Shown: positions 7,534 to 16,947, numbered from the stretch's first letter. The stretch: 40,770 bases of DNA from Promethearchaeota archaeon (GCA_014730165.1 WJIS01000014.1:1-40770); one strand, 5' to 3'. Made by a program: numbers and translations. Notes: a model not told the origin generated them from the letters alone.

Positions 7534-7995
7534 TTTTTTTATTCCTCCTATTTTAATTAGTTAAGATATTGGTTTTTTAAAGATAATTTATTATTATTAA
7601 TTCTATTTTACTCCTATTTAAACTCTATCATTATTTCGTGTCAGAATGTTATTAAGACATTCATAATCCTATTTTATTCAACTTTCAGATCTCTTAAATT
7701 TCGAAAGCATGAGCCTTTAAAATTCATATGTGTGAGAAATATAATTAGATCGTGTCTAAGATTTAATTAAACTATGTCATAACTATAAAATGTAAGTATA
7801 TATACGTAGATCCCTTCTAAATTTCATTTAAACATTTCAACTTTAGAACACTAGAGAAATCAGATTTTTATTATTATTTATGATAAAAAGAAATGGCTCA
7901 TATTAAAACTCACAATATAGTAAATTCAATAAATAAGAAATGCTGTAACTATTCAACTAATAAATATTAATATTTAGAAACTTTAAGGATACAAG
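7534..7995. other. AT-rich divergent intergenic region between histone and glucuronidase genes
   Basis: No ORF or RNA gene is recognisable in these 460 bases. The stretch must hold the promoters of both flanking genes. The best TATA-like run is the TATATATA-containing segment near 7797-7806, which is about 190 bp from the plus-strand gene and so not a confident match. AAGGATA at 7984-7990 is a Shine-Dalgarno-like element for the plus-strand gene. Confidence 0.45.
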
Positions 7996-9834
7996 ATGAA
8001 AACTCTAACTCTGAATGGGAAATGGTTATGCAAACCAGACAAAGATAATAAAGGTATTGATTTTAAATGGTATCTTTCACAAAATTTCATAAGAAATGAT
8101 CCAGAGTTGATGGAGATAAATATACCTTCAAGTTTTAATACACTGAAGGGATATGAAGTGTTTGAAGGAATATTCTGGCATTTTAAAAAGTTTGATTTTG
8201 ATGATGAAGAATACAGCAAGCAAGATAAGAAATTGCGATTCAACGCAGCAAACTATAATACCAAAGTTTGGCTAAATGGTGTATTTTTAGGTGAACATGA
8301 TGGAGGATTTACTCCTTTTCATTTTAATCTTAAAAAGTCATTAAAAGATAAAGATAATTTCTTAGTAGTCCGATGTGATAATATAAGAAAAAAAAGCAGA
8401 CTTCCTGCTTTCTCGTTTGATTGGTTCAACTACGGGGGTATTTACCGTGATGTAGATATTATTTCATTAACTAAAAATAGGATTAAAAATGTTATTATTA
8501 AAACTAATTTAGTTTCAAGAAATAAATCCATAATTTCTATTTCATATGAGATATTAGGAAGATTAGCCTTAGAGTGGGAGATTCGGGATGTCAATAATGG
8601 AAATTTGTACTATAGAGGTGAGATTTCTGAAAGTACTGGTAAAAGCAGTTTTTCTCTTACTACTAAAAACCTAAAATTTTGGTCCCCTAGCAATCCAAAA
8701 TTATACAAGTTGATGATATATTCAAGGACGAAAAATGAAAAGAACTTACTTTTTGATTCAAATTTTGGAATTAGAGAAATAGAAATATTAGGCAACTATA
8801 TTTACCTCAATAAGAAGCTAATTCGGCTAAAAGGGGCAAGTTTACATGAAGAATTAGTTCCATTTGGAAGAACTATTCCCTATGAGGAAAGAGAAAAAGA
8901 TATAACGGCGATGAAAGCTTTAGGTTTCAATGCATTAAGAACTGCTCATTATTCTCATGATGAAGATTTATTGGATATCGCCGATAGATTAGGGATCTTA
9001 ATTCTTGAAGAAATCCCTGTATATTGGATGTGTGACTATAAAAGTAATGATGTATTCAAAGTTGCCGCCAAAATGCTGAGAAATTTGATAAAAAGGGATA
9101 TAAATCATCCCTCTGTTATATGGTGGAGTGTTGGAAACGAAATTCCAATTGAACGTCCTGAAGTTTCTAAATTTATGAAGCGGCTTATGAAATGGGTACG
9201 AATGCATGATAATACTCGTATTGTTACTTATGTATCGATGAAACTTTTTAGTGATTTAACAAGGAGACATGCTGATGTCGCTTGTATTAATTATTATTTC
9301 GGATGGTATGTTGGAAGTCCACGATTGATCAGTTTGATGTTAGATGTAATGCGAACTCCCGCTTTTAATAAACCTTGGATTTACACAGAATTTGGTGCCG
9401 GAGCTAAAGTAGGTACAAGAAAAAAGTGGGAAGATCAAACCAAATATAGCGAAGAACGACAACTGCATGTATTGGATTATTCTATAAGAACATTTAATGC
9501 AAAAGATTACTTAGCGGGTTGGTTTATATGGATATATAGGGACTTTCGCTCATTAACCAGACAAAATGAATATCAAACTGGCTTCAATAGAAAAGGGATT
9601 GTGAGTGAAAAAAATGAACCTAAATTAATAAATCATAGAATTCCTCAAATTTTACATAAAAAACGTGAATTAGTTAACACAAAAGTTTTAGGTATTATAT
9701 TATGGATTTTACTATACCCAATTGCCTACATAATTACATATCTCATAATCGATGTGGCATTTATTTTTAGTGAGAAAAAAACAATTGAAGACGGAAAAAA
9801 AATAGAAAGACGAAGAAGATCTAAAGAGTCCTAG
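7996..9834 (+). CDS. GH2 beta-glucuronidase with a C-terminal membrane segment
   Basis: This 612-residue enzyme belongs to glycoside hydrolase family 2, which hydrolyses beta-glycosides by a retaining mechanism. An N-terminal jelly-roll sugar-binding domain (about 1-150, with NTKVWLNG and GIYRDV) is followed by an Ig-like domain and a TIM barrel (about 255-550). The acid/base is Glu382 in WWSVGNEI, and the nucleophile is Glu465 in YTEFGAG. The NxK motif that recognises the glucuronate carboxylate is present as Asn531-Arg-Lys533, favouring beta-glucuronidase over beta-galactosidase or mannosidase. There is no signal peptide. Residues about 565-592 form one long hydrophobic segment followed by a basic tail (KKIERRRR), which suggests tail-anchoring with a cytosolic C-terminus. 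The longin/roadblock gene starts 42 bp downstream on the same strand. Confidence 0.87.
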   Translation: MKTLTLNGKWLCKPDKDNKGIDFKWYLSQNFIRNDPELMEINIPSSFNTLKGYEVFEGIFWHFKKFDFDDEEYSKQDKKLRFNAANYNTKVWLNGVFLGEHDGGFTPFHFNLKKSLKDKDNFLVVRCDNIRKKSRLPAFSFDWFNYGGIYRDVDIISLTKNRIKNVIIKTNLVSRNKSIISISYEILGRLALEWEIRDVNNGNLYYRGEISESTGKSSFSLTTKNLKFWSPSNPKLYKLMIYSRTKNEKNLLFDSNFGIREIEILGNYIYLNKKLIRLKGASLHEELVPFGRTIPYEEREKDITAMKALGFNALRTAHYSHDEDLLDIADRLGILILEEIPVYWMCDYKSNDVFKVAAKMLRNLIKRDINHPSVIWWSVGNEIPIERPEVSKFMKRLMKWVRMHDNTRIVTYVSMKLFSDLTRRHADVACINYYFGWYVGSPRLISLMLDVMRTPAFNKPWIYTEFGAGAKVGTRKKWEDQTKYSEERQLHVLDYSIRTFNAKDYLAGWFIWIYRDFRSLTRQNEYQTGFNRKGIVSEKNEPKLINHRIPQILHKKRELVNTKVLGIILWILLYPIAYIITYLIIDVAFIFSEKKTIEDGKKIERRRRSKES

Positions 9835-9876
9835 AAAAACTCTGTAATTTTTATAGTTTAATATCGAAAAAAAGAT

Positions 9877-10671
9877 ATGACTATAGAAAATGGGTTTATC
9901 ATTAACCACGATATCACGAAGAATGGCACTCAACTCCATATTCATTATTTCTTTGTATTTAATAATGCTGGAATTTGCTTATACGGTCGCAATTTTACTA
10001 ATAAATATCACTTAGAAGCAAATCTAATCTCAGCCTTCTCTTCAGCTTTAATATCCTTTTCTGAGGAAATGATCGGTAAAAAAGTAAAAGTTGTTGATAT
10101 GGGAAACGTAAAAATAGCCATATACAATCGAGATTTTTTTTATTACGGTTTTTTATGTGATTCTATCCAAAATCTTATAACTTTAGAGAATTTAGTTTCA
10201 AAAATAAATTATTTTTTAGTTAAATATGTAGAAAAACATCAGATCAATATTAATGTTGAATATATCCACAATGACGACTTTAATAGCTATATAGATGATA
10301 TCGTTAGGAATAGATGGAATGAAAGATACAAAAACATCGATGAGCAAGAAATGATTAATAAAATAAATCAATTCTCAAAACAAAATGATATTAAAGGGAT
10401 CATACTCTTTTCAGACAAGGGGAGGATATTATATAGTTCGCTAAATAAACAAGATCTAAATAGATATCTTAATCAGTTAGATTTTCGAATAAAAATATGT
10501 AATAATTCTGTGCTTAAATTATATTATACTTCTGATAGTGAATTGATATTTACAGAATATATCAATGACCTTTATTATATTGTATTGGTTTTTGACTTAA
10601 ATACTGCTTTTGGAATAGGAGAATGCTATCTGAAAAAATGTGTGGAATTAGTCAAAGAATCTCTAAACTAA
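9877..10671 (+). CDS. Longin-like plus roadblock-like two-domain protein
   Basis: This 264-residue soluble protein appears to be two units of the longin/roadblock class. The first (about 18-125) has two strands around FFVFNNAGICLYGR, a helix EANLISAFSSALISFSEEMIG, strands VKVVDMGNVKIAIYNR and FYYGFLCDS, and a long terminal helix. The second (about 160-262) starts with a helix, then IKGIILFSDKGRILYSS, later strands ending YYIVLVFDL, and a final helix, which fits roadblock/LC7. Such domains act as platforms or regulators for small Ras-like GTPases, and Asgard archaea carry many of them. The assignment rests on secondary-structure pattern rather than an invariant motif. No GTPase gene is in the window. 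It may be co-transcribed with the glucuronidase gene 42 bp upstream. Confidence 0.6.
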   Translation: MTIENGFIINHDITKNGTQLHIHYFFVFNNAGICLYGRNFTNKYHLEANLISAFSSALISFSEEMIGKKVKVVDMGNVKIAIYNRDFFYYGFLCDSIQNLITLENLVSKINYFLVKYVEKHQININVEYIHNDDFNSYIDDIVRNRWNERYKNIDEQEMINKINQFSKQNDIKGIILFSDKGRILYSSLNKQDLNRYLNQLDFRIKICNNSVLKLYYTSDSELIFTEYINDLYYIVLVFDLNTAFGIGECYLKKCVELVKESLN

Positions 10672-10730
10672 TATGTGTATCCAGCTACTAATGTCTCAAT
10701 CTTTAAATCTATACAAATTATATCCTATGT

Positions 10731-11249
10731 ATGGTAATAAATAAAAATAAGTTTGATTTTTCATTTGTAGAGGGAAAAATAAGGTCAAAGACTTTTGGAA
10801 TTCTTACCACATTGGAAGAAGAGGGAATTCCACATACAACAGGTATTTTATAGGGAGTATCATCCCCACAAATGCCTTTTGCGCTCTATTTTCTTACATC
10901 CAAATAATATAAGAAAGTTAGGAATATAGAAAGAAATCCAAAATCCTCATTTCTAATTTCATTCCCACATCATGTTCTGCGATTCGTGCCTCCAAATACC
11001 GTAATGTTTAACGGTTCTATTTCGATTGAATCCGTTGAGAATGCTAACATAGTAGAAATTTTTATGAAAAAGAGAATACTTCGGATGATGATTGAAGAAA
11101 TGACAGAAGAGGAGAAGAACGATTATATTTTCCTTAAATTGACACCAAATAGAAAGGTTTTTTGTTATGGTTTGGGAATAAGTATGTTTAAATTAAAAGG
11201 AAAACACACCCAAGGAGGATACACGGTTTCAATACATTTAGAAAATTAA
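10731..11249 (+). pseudogene. Nonsense-disrupted pyridoxamine 5'-phosphate oxidase-like (PPOX) flavin-binding protein
   Basis: One reading frame runs from ATG 10731 to TAA 11247-11249 (172 codons) and encodes a PPOX-type split-barrel protein. It is broken by two in-frame stops, TAG at 10851-10853 and TAA at 10905-10907. Before the first stop it reads SKTFGILTTLEEEGIPHTTG, the typical first strands. Between the stops it reads MPFALYFLTSK, and after the second YKKVRNIERNPKSSFLISF, the family's 'K.RNI..NP' segment, continuing into PNTVMFNGSISIES and a helical part. No frameshift is needed to join the pieces, so the frame decayed by point changes only, or the stops are sequencing errors. The 87-codon open piece from GTG 10986 is only the 3' part. 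Family members bind FMN or F420, or act in heme handling. Confidence 0.75.
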
Positions 11250-11319
11250 GAAAATTATTTTTTCCGAATATTCTCTTTACTATTTATATGGTTTTTTTTT
11301 TATGTTTTATAAAAACCAA

Positions 11320-11337
11320 ATTAAAATATTATATGAC
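11320..11337 (+). promoter_or_regulatory. TATA-like element upstream of the rubrerythrin gene
   Basis: The run TTAAAATATTATATGACC lies about 45-60 bp before the ATG at 11382, in a spacer without other features. Archaeal TATA boxes sit about 26 bp before the transcript start, so this would give a short leader. The background is AT-rich, so confidence is low. Confidence 0.3.
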
Positions 11338-11381
11338 CTAAATTAACTTAAATTAAATTGTAGATTGAAACTGATCTTATT

Positions 11382-11885
11382 ATGACCAAAACAAAACAAA
11401 ATTTGAAAGATGCTTTCGCCGGGGAATCTCAAGCGAATAGAAAGTACTTAGCGTTTGCCCAGAAAGCAGAACAAGACGGATATCCACAAATCGCAAAAGT
11501 TTTTAGAGCTGCTGCAAGTGCCGAAACAGTACATGCCCATAACCATTTACGAGCTATGGGAGGAATAAAATCCACAATGGAGAATGTAAAGGCAGCTATT
11601 GAGGGAGAACATTACGAGTTTTCTAAGATGTATCCTGAATTTCTTGAAGATGCGAAGGAAGAAAAACACAAAGATGCAATTCGAACCTTTAATTATGCTA
11701 ACGAAGTAGAAAAAGTACATCATGAGTTATATAACAAAGCATTAAATGCAGTTAAGGAGGAAAATGATTTAGAAGAACAAGATATGCATGTGTGCTCAGT
11801 TTGTGGTTATACGGTAGAAGGAGATGCTCCTGATAAATGTCCTGTTTGTGGAGCTGCCAAGAAAGCGTTTAATAAAATTGAATAA
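11382..11885 (+). CDS. Rubrerythrin
   Basis: Rubrerythrin is a cytosolic diiron peroxidase that reduces hydrogen peroxide in anaerobes, taking electrons through a rubredoxin-type iron. The 167-residue protein has the usual four-helix ferritin-like domain (about 1-130). The diiron ligands lie in the FAGESQANRKY, SAETVHAHNH, AIEGEHYEF and ANEVEKVHHELY segments. The C-terminal rubredoxin-like domain has CSVCGY (about 138-143) and CPVCGA (about 152-157). Length and order match the classical family. The gene is monocistronic and converges on the radical SAM gene with 41 bp between them. It fits a strict or tolerant anaerobe. Confidence 0.95.
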   Translation: MTKTKQNLKDAFAGESQANRKYLAFAQKAEQDGYPQIAKVFRAAASAETVHAHNHLRAMGGIKSTMENVKAAIEGEHYEFSKMYPEFLEDAKEEKHKDAIRTFNYANEVEKVHHELYNKALNAVKEENDLEEQDMHVCSVCGYTVEGDAPDKCPVCGAAKKAFNKIE

Positions 11886-11926
11886 ACTCAATTCTTTTTT
11901 TTTTACATCTTAATTCATAAAAAAAC

Positions 11927-13519
11927 TTATATTGCCCATGGAGTGTAATTCTGTTTTACTTTAAGTAAATAGTCATCTATGGATATATTGAGTTCTTTTT
12001 CAGCTCTTCGTAGAGACCCATAGGTTGCACCATACTCATAATATTTAATTAATAAGTTACCTATATTCGTATCGCCTAATGAAAAGATAGTTTGTAATCT
12101 AGCTTTTTTAACCAAATCCTTTGGATTTCCTATTCTTAAATTCACGGATTTTAATCCTTTCAATGCTTTTGAAACGATTTTAAATCTATTTTGCAAAATC
12201 TTAAGTTTATCTCCTATATAGAAATCAACATGGTTTTCATAAGGAGTATTTAATTTTGGAACAACGGGATTTATGCTTATACGGACTGAATCCTTATTGA
12301 AATCCATTCTATCAAATTTGTTAACCATATTTATTAGATTCTTAATGTCTTCATCCTTTTCTTCTTTTAATCCTAAGAGGAAATACATTTTAATATTCTC
12401 TATTTTGGAATCTTTTATTTTTGAAACTGTCTTAAAAATTATATCATCAGAGATTCTTTTGCCTAAATTATACCTTAGCGTTTGCGAACCACTTTCAGGA
12501 GCAATCGTTATTGTTCTGATATTTCCTTTTTCTAAAATCTCTATAAGATTTGTAGATATGTGGTCAATTCTGATTGAAGGGATTGATAATTGAAGTTTTT
12601 TATTTACTATGTAATTACATAAATCAAGAAATCTGGGATGGGAAGATATACAGGATCCTATTAGGTTGATAGATTTAAAGGATGAATTTTCAATTCCATT
12701 ATCAATTGTTTTTATCAAATTATCATAACTCCTATACCTAAAAGGATAATTATGATATGATGATATACAAAATTTACATTGGAAGGGACACCCTCTACTT
12801 ACTTCCAGGAAAAAACCCTCCTCAAACACCCCCTCCTTTTCGGTTGATTTTGAAATTAATTGAATCGTCGGAACGGGATAATCGTCTAGATTCTGAATCA
12901 CCGCTCTTACAGCTGTATTTTTTATGCTTGGAATATAAATTCCCCTAACATTCTTCAGATCATTAAATAACTTTTCTAATGAATTGTTTTCAAATTTAAA
13001 TTGTAAAAATGATTTCAGAAATTCTAAAAGACTTTTTTCTGCATCTCCTATAAAAAAAAGGTCAAATATTTGACTTAATGGCAATGGATTAGCAGTTGCA
13101 ACGGGACCACCCCCAATAATCAATGGAAATATCTTTTTACTTTTATTTTCTATCTCTCTTCTTTTATGTGCCTTATATGGGATTTTAGCTTTATCTAAAA
13201 ACCACAAAATATTCCTAAAATCATTTTCAAATTGGATAGAAAAACCTAGTATATCAAAATTTGTTGGTAGGATCCCTGTTTCAATGCTAATTATTTTATT
13301 GACTGGATTATAATCATTTTTCGCGGGAAATTTAATACTTTCGGGCAAAAATAGTCTTTCACAAACTATATTCTGAAAGGAATTGAGATATGAATAGATG
13401 TATTTAATAGAATAAGAAGACATCCCAATATGATAATTACTTGGATATATTAATCCAAAAGAAATGTCAATTGTTCTCCAATCTTTAATAATAATATTCT
13501 TTTCATTAATCATTCTCAA
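11927..13519 (-). CDS. Cobalamin-binding-type radical SAM protein
   Basis: This is a 530-residue protein. The N-terminal part (about 1-200) has the layout of a B12-binding Rossmann domain, with IGMSSYSIKYIYSYL near the start, then LIIGGGPVATANPLPLS and FIGDAEKSLLEFL. The radical SAM domain begins with the iron-sulfur motif CPFQCKFC (CxxxCxxC, about residues 243-250), followed by strands such as INLIGS and TIAPESGSQTLR and a C-terminal extension. The canonical DxHxxG cobalamin motif is not evident, so B12 binding is uncertain. The family (UPF0313/YgiQ-like and TIGR03960-like groups) has mostly unknown substrates. An internal ATG at 13513 is as likely a start as the in-frame TTG at 13519. The sirtuin gene is 29 bp upstream on the same strand, so the two are probably co-transcribed. 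Confidence 0.83.
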   Translation of the reverse strand: MRMINEKNIIIKDWRTIDISFGLIYPSNYHIGMSSYSIKYIYSYLNSFQNIVCERLFLPESIKFPAKNDYNPVNKIISIETGILPTNFDILGFSIQFENDFRNILWFLDKAKIPYKAHKRREIENKSKKIFPLIIGGGPVATANPLPLSQIFDLFFIGDAEKSLLEFLKSFLQFKFENNSLEKLFNDLKNVRGIYIPSIKNTAVRAVIQNLDDYPVPTIQLISKSTEKEGVFEEGFFLEVSRGCPFQCKFCISSYHNYPFRYRSYDNLIKTIDNGIENSSFKSINLIGSCISSHPRFLDLCNYIVNKKLQLSIPSIRIDHISTNLIEILEKGNIRTITIAPESGSQTLRYNLGKRISDDIIFKTVSKIKDSKIENIKMYFLLGLKEEKDEDIKNLINMVNKFDRMDFNKDSVRISINPVVPKLNTPYENHVDFYIGDKLKILQNRFKIVSKALKGLKSVNLRIGNPKDLVKKARLQTIFSLGDTNIGNLLIKYYEYGATYGSLRRAEKELNISIDDYLLKVKQNYTPWAI

Positions 13520-13548
13520 GATTTGAATGTGAAATTATTGAATGCTTA

Positions 13549-14424
13549 TTAATCGGAGTCATTCGATTCTCCACTACTAGATTTAGAAGCTTGAATCTTT
13601 TTTATTTCCTCAACTATTAACGGTAGCACTGTTCCTGTTTTATGATGAATCACTACTTCTGCTTTTTCATCTAGATATGTGGGTCTATCATTTACAATGA
13701 TCAATTTACCTTGATTACTTAATGTATACATTGGCAAATCCGCTACGGGATCAACAGAGAGAGAGGAACCCGCAATAAGCATAATATCTGCTTTTCCGGC
13801 CAGTGCTTGGGATTGATATATCTCAAAAGTAGGAAGAGCTTCTCCAAATAATACGACTGATGGCTTTAATGGAGCAGAACACATATCACACTGAGGTGGA
13901 TAATGTTTTTCTTTCTTTAATTTTCTTAACACTTGGTCTTTCGTATAACTAGCTCTACATCCAAAACAATTGAATCTATTAATATTACCGTGAACTTCAT
14001 ATACGATTACTGAACCTGCTTTTTGATGAAGTTCATCGATGTTTTGGGTAATCACTGCTTTAAGGATGTCCATATCTTCCAAATCTGCCAGAGCTGTATG
14101 ACCTGGATTAGGCTCAGCTGAAAAAAGCTTAGGTGCTACCTTCTCAGCCATCTTCCAAAACTTAGTGGGATCTCGGAGATAAGCTTTAATATTACCATAT
14201 ATCTCTGGCTTATATTTCTCCCAAATACCTCCTTCTCCACGAAAATCTGGGATACCCGACTCAGTACTAACTCCTGCACCTGTTAACGCGATTGCATCAG
14301 TTGATTCTACGAGTAATTTTGCTGCTTCATAAATTTTCTTTCGTTCAACAAGTTTTAAAATCTTCATTTTAATCGATAGTTGATCAAAATTGTTCCTTTT
14401 TAATATTATTGTAGTTTTTTTCAT
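13549..14424 (-). CDS. Sir2-family NAD-dependent protein deacylase (sirtuin)
   Basis: Sirtuins remove acyl groups from lysine side chains using NAD+. The 291-residue protein carries the NAD-binding motif GAGVSTESGIPDFRG (about residues 49-63), TQNIDELH (about 126-133), the catalytic His in the VHGN motif (about 142), a zinc ribbon with CFGC and CDMC pairs (about 150-181), and GSSLSVDP (about 222-229). It is a complete single-domain enzyme of normal length. The N-terminal 19 residues before Met20 are not family-like, so ATG 14367 may be the true start. In archaea, Sir2 enzymes deacetylate chromatin proteins such as Alba; a histone-fold protein is encoded 6 kb away, but a link is only conjecture. 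The radical SAM gene follows closely on the same strand. Confidence 0.94.
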   Translation of the reverse strand: MKKTTIILKRNNFDQLSIKMKILKLVERKKIYEAAKLLVESTDAIALTGAGVSTESGIPDFRGEGGIWEKYKPEIYGNIKAYLRDPTKFWKMAEKVAPKLFSAEPNPGHTALADLEDMDILKAVITQNIDELHQKAGSVIVYEVHGNINRFNCFGCRASYTKDQVLRKLKKEKHYPPQCDMCSAPLKPSVVLFGEALPTFEIYQSQALAGKADIMLIAGSSLSVDPVADLPMYTLSNQGKLIIVNDRPTYLDEKAEVVIHHKTGTVLPLIVEEIKKIQASKSSSGESNDSD

Positions 14425-14640
14425 TTATAGATAATTGTTTTATACAATTTCTTATCATAATCGTTTAAATATTAACTATAAATAGAGAATTTATCAACAA
14501 AACCATTGTTTATTCTAATTAGCTTTAACCTTGATTATTGCATCATTTTGAATGTCCTTGGATTTTTCAAAGAATCAAAAATTTCCAGCCTTTTTACCTA
14601 AAAAGTAAAAAATTAATAGATTCTTTAATTATCAAAATTA

Positions 14641-15546
14641 ATGATAACGGGTTTCTCTATTATTTTAGACGATAAAATCTTGTATTGCTCTAATGAAGAA
14701 AAAGATACTCTATTTGAAACTATTATCTTTATAGAAAAATTGATTCATAGTATTAATCCTAATAATATCTGGTCAATAAATAGCATATACTTTCAGAATG
14801 AGAACGAAAAGGAACGAATTGTTTTAAAACACATAATTACAGAGAAAGGGGAGAATCTTTTTTATGCTATTTGTGGGAAGTTCAATGTACATTCTGAGGA
14901 AACGTATAATATGCTTCAAGATTTTTACAACAAAGTTGAATCCACCTATAGTTCTATTGATTCTTTGAGGAAAGCACCGGAAAATCCGATGTTTGGAGAT
15001 ATGATTGATTTAGCTACTGATTTTATAAAATCTAAATATGATAGTATTGTAAAGAATGAGGAACTCAAAATTCAAATTGGAAATATAGATTTATCCTTTG
15101 ATGAGGACAATAAAATTCTTTATTGCGGGATTTCGAGTCAAGGATTACCCATTATTTCGAGACTCTATCACGTAAATTTTTTCAATAACTTAAAATCGCA
15201 TGCTAATGAGGAAAATATTGAAATTTTTTCATCAAAATTATCAGCAAAACTCGCAACGATTGCAATGAACTCTTTGATTAGAGCAAATACAAATATAAAA
15301 GAAATTCATATAACAGATTTAAGAGACCAGACAAGGAAAATTGTTATTCTATTTGGATATATTAAAAACTTCAGTTTAGATTTTGTAGCATCTGGTGATT
15401 TCGAGTTAGTTCATGGTGCTTTTAAAAAGTTATTAGATAAAATTTCAAATGAAAAAATCCTTCAAAAAGAATTTAGTGGAGATTTAAGACCATACAAAAA
15501 ATTAAATAAATATCTTGATAATTTAGTAAAGGAAATCGAAAATTAG
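14641..15546 (+). CDS. Tandem longin-like domain protein
   Basis: This 301-residue soluble protein is built from two units of longin/roadblock type. The first (about 1-105) opens with strands GFSIILDDKILYCSN, then a helix TLFETIIFIEKLIHSI, then strands ending NLFYAICGKF and a helix. A helical linker follows (about 105-145). The second (about 146-270) has strands DLSFDEDNKILYCGISS, helix SSKLSAKLATIAMNSLI, strands IKEIHITDLRDQTRKIVILFGYI, and a helix GAFKKLLDKIS. A Lys-rich tail ends the protein. No catalytic motif is seen. By analogy with other longin/roadblock proteins it could regulate a small GTPase or assemble on membranes, which is inference. The glmU-like gene begins 79 bp downstream on the same strand with its own Shine-Dalgarno. 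Confidence 0.55.
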   Translation: MITGFSIILDDKILYCSNEEKDTLFETIIFIEKLIHSINPNNIWSINSIYFQNENEKERIVLKHIITEKGENLFYAICGKFNVHSEETYNMLQDFYNKVESTYSSIDSLRKAPENPMFGDMIDLATDFIKSKYDSIVKNEELKIQIGNIDLSFDEDNKILYCGISSQGLPIISRLYHVNFFNNLKSHANEENIEIFSSKLSAKLATIAMNSLIRANTNIKEIHITDLRDQTRKIVILFGYIKNFSLDFVASGDFELVHGAFKKLLDKISNEKILQKEFSGDLRPYKKLNKYLDNLVKEIEN

Positions 15547-15625
15547 AGAAAAGAAAATATTTATTCCTTTTTTTAAGAATAATTCATAATATTAAGCATA
15601 ATAATTATTTTATCTTAGGACCAAA

Positions 15626-16921
15626 ATGAAAGCCGTTATTTTAGCTGCTGGTGAAGGAACCAGATTAAAACCTATTACTTCAACTATACCAAAACCGTTG
15701 ATCCCACTTGCGGGGTACCCATTATTAGAACATAATATTAAAGCATTAAGTAATGCGGGAATAGAAGATATTCTGCTTATTGTAGGGTATTTGGAGAATA
15801 AAATTAGGAGTTATTTCAACAATGCATCTAAAAGATTGGGAGTAAACTTATCTTATATCACACAAGAAGAATATTTAGGAACAGCACACGCAACAGGTTA
15901 TTCCAGAGATTTTGTTGGAAATGACTCTTTTTTGATGATGTATGGAGATCTTCTGGTCGAATCTAGTCTTTTCAATATTATCATCGAAAAATTTGGAAAA
16001 TCAAATTCCGAAGGATTGATAACTTTATTAGAAGTGAATAATCCCCAAAATTACGGAATTATATCATTAGATCCAGAGGGATATGTAACCAAAATTACCG
16101 AGAAGCCCCCTGCTGAACTAAATCTGGGGAATCTTGCTAATGCGGGGATATATCTTTTTAAACCATCAATATTCGAAGCGATTGACCGAACAAAATTATC
16201 ACCCCGGAATGAATATGAATTTACAGATTCTATGGAAATATTGATGAATGAACTCGGGGGAAAAATTATTGGATACGTTTTGGAAGATGCTTTCTGGAGC
16301 GATATTGGCCTTCCATGGCAATTGTTGGATGCTAATCGATATTTAATGCAAAATATCGAGAGGAAAATAGAAGGCAAAGTAGAAGAGAATGTTCAAATCA
16401 AAGGAAACGTTTGTATTGGTGAGGGTACGATAGTAAAGTCGGGCTCTTTTATTGAAGGACCGTGCTTTATAGGAAAAAATTGTCTTATCGGACCTAATGC
16501 TTATATTCGACCTAATTCCTTGATACAAGATAATTGTCACGTCGGAATTAGTGAAATTAAGAATTCCCTGATCTTCTCAAATACCAATATCCCTCATTTT
16601 AACTATGTTGGTGATTCTGTTATATGTGAAAATGTTAATCTTGGTGCTGGAACAAAAGTCGCGAATCTCAGACTGGATGAAGGTGATATAAAGGTATTTA
16701 TCAAAGGAAAAAGAATTAATTCGGGAAGAAGGAAACTGGGAATGATTGTTGGTCCGAATGTAAAGATAGGGATTAATTGTAGCATTATGTGTGGGAAAAA
16801 AATTGGAGAAAATTCAAAAATTGGTGCCCATACGATGGTGAACGAGGATGTTCCATCAAATAAATTATATTATTATGATTCTAATCAAGGTAATGTAATA
16901 AAGAATCTAAAAAATAAATGA
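15626..16921 (+). CDS. GlmU-like sugar-1-phosphate nucleotidylyltransferase with left-handed beta-helix
   Basis: This 431-residue protein has an N-terminal nucleotidylyltransferase Rossmann domain (about 1-235). It contains the signature VILAAGEGTRLKPIT (4-18), PKPLIPLAG (23-31) and metal-site Asp in MYGDLLVE. The C-terminal left-handed beta-helix (about 245-420) has many hexapeptide repeats of I-G type (GEGTIVKSG, GKNCLIGPN, GPNVKIGIN, GENSKIGAH). This layout matches archaeal bifunctional enzymes of the Sulfolobus ST0452 type, which make UDP-GlcNAc from GlcN-1-P by acetylation and uridylylation. Glucose-1-phosphate thymidylyltransferase activity is the main alternative. AGGA lies 5 bp before the ATG. 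It supplies activated sugars for surface glycans and protein glycosylation. It ends 26 bp from the convergent 7TM-longin gene. Confidence 0.87.
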   Translation: MKAVILAAGEGTRLKPITSTIPKPLIPLAGYPLLEHNIKALSNAGIEDILLIVGYLENKIRSYFNNASKRLGVNLSYITQEEYLGTAHATGYSRDFVGNDSFLMMYGDLLVESSLFNIIIEKFGKSNSEGLITLLEVNNPQNYGIISLDPEGYVTKITEKPPAELNLGNLANAGIYLFKPSIFEAIDRTKLSPRNEYEFTDSMEILMNELGGKIIGYVLEDAFWSDIGLPWQLLDANRYLMQNIERKIEGKVEENVQIKGNVCIGEGTIVKSGSFIEGPCFIGKNCLIGPNAYIRPNSLIQDNCHVGISEIKNSLIFSNTNIPHFNYVGDSVICENVNLGAGTKVANLRLDEGDIKVFIKGKRINSGRRKLGMIVGPNVKIGINCSIMCGKKIGENSKIGAHTMVNEDVPSNKLYYYDSNQGNVIKNLKNK

Positions 16922-16947
16922 AGAAGAAGAATTTGAATATCAATTTT

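Noticed and set aside
10851..10907. Programmed readthrough or pyrrolysine recoding in the PPOX gene
   Set aside because: The two internal stops differ (TAG and TAA), and no pyl genes or recoding element are visible, so simple decay is the better explanation.
10986..11249. A short independent 87-codon gene starting at GTG 10986
   Set aside because: The same frame continues upstream to ATG 10731 with recognisable PPOX-family sequence interrupted only by two stops, so the piece is the 3' part of a broken gene.
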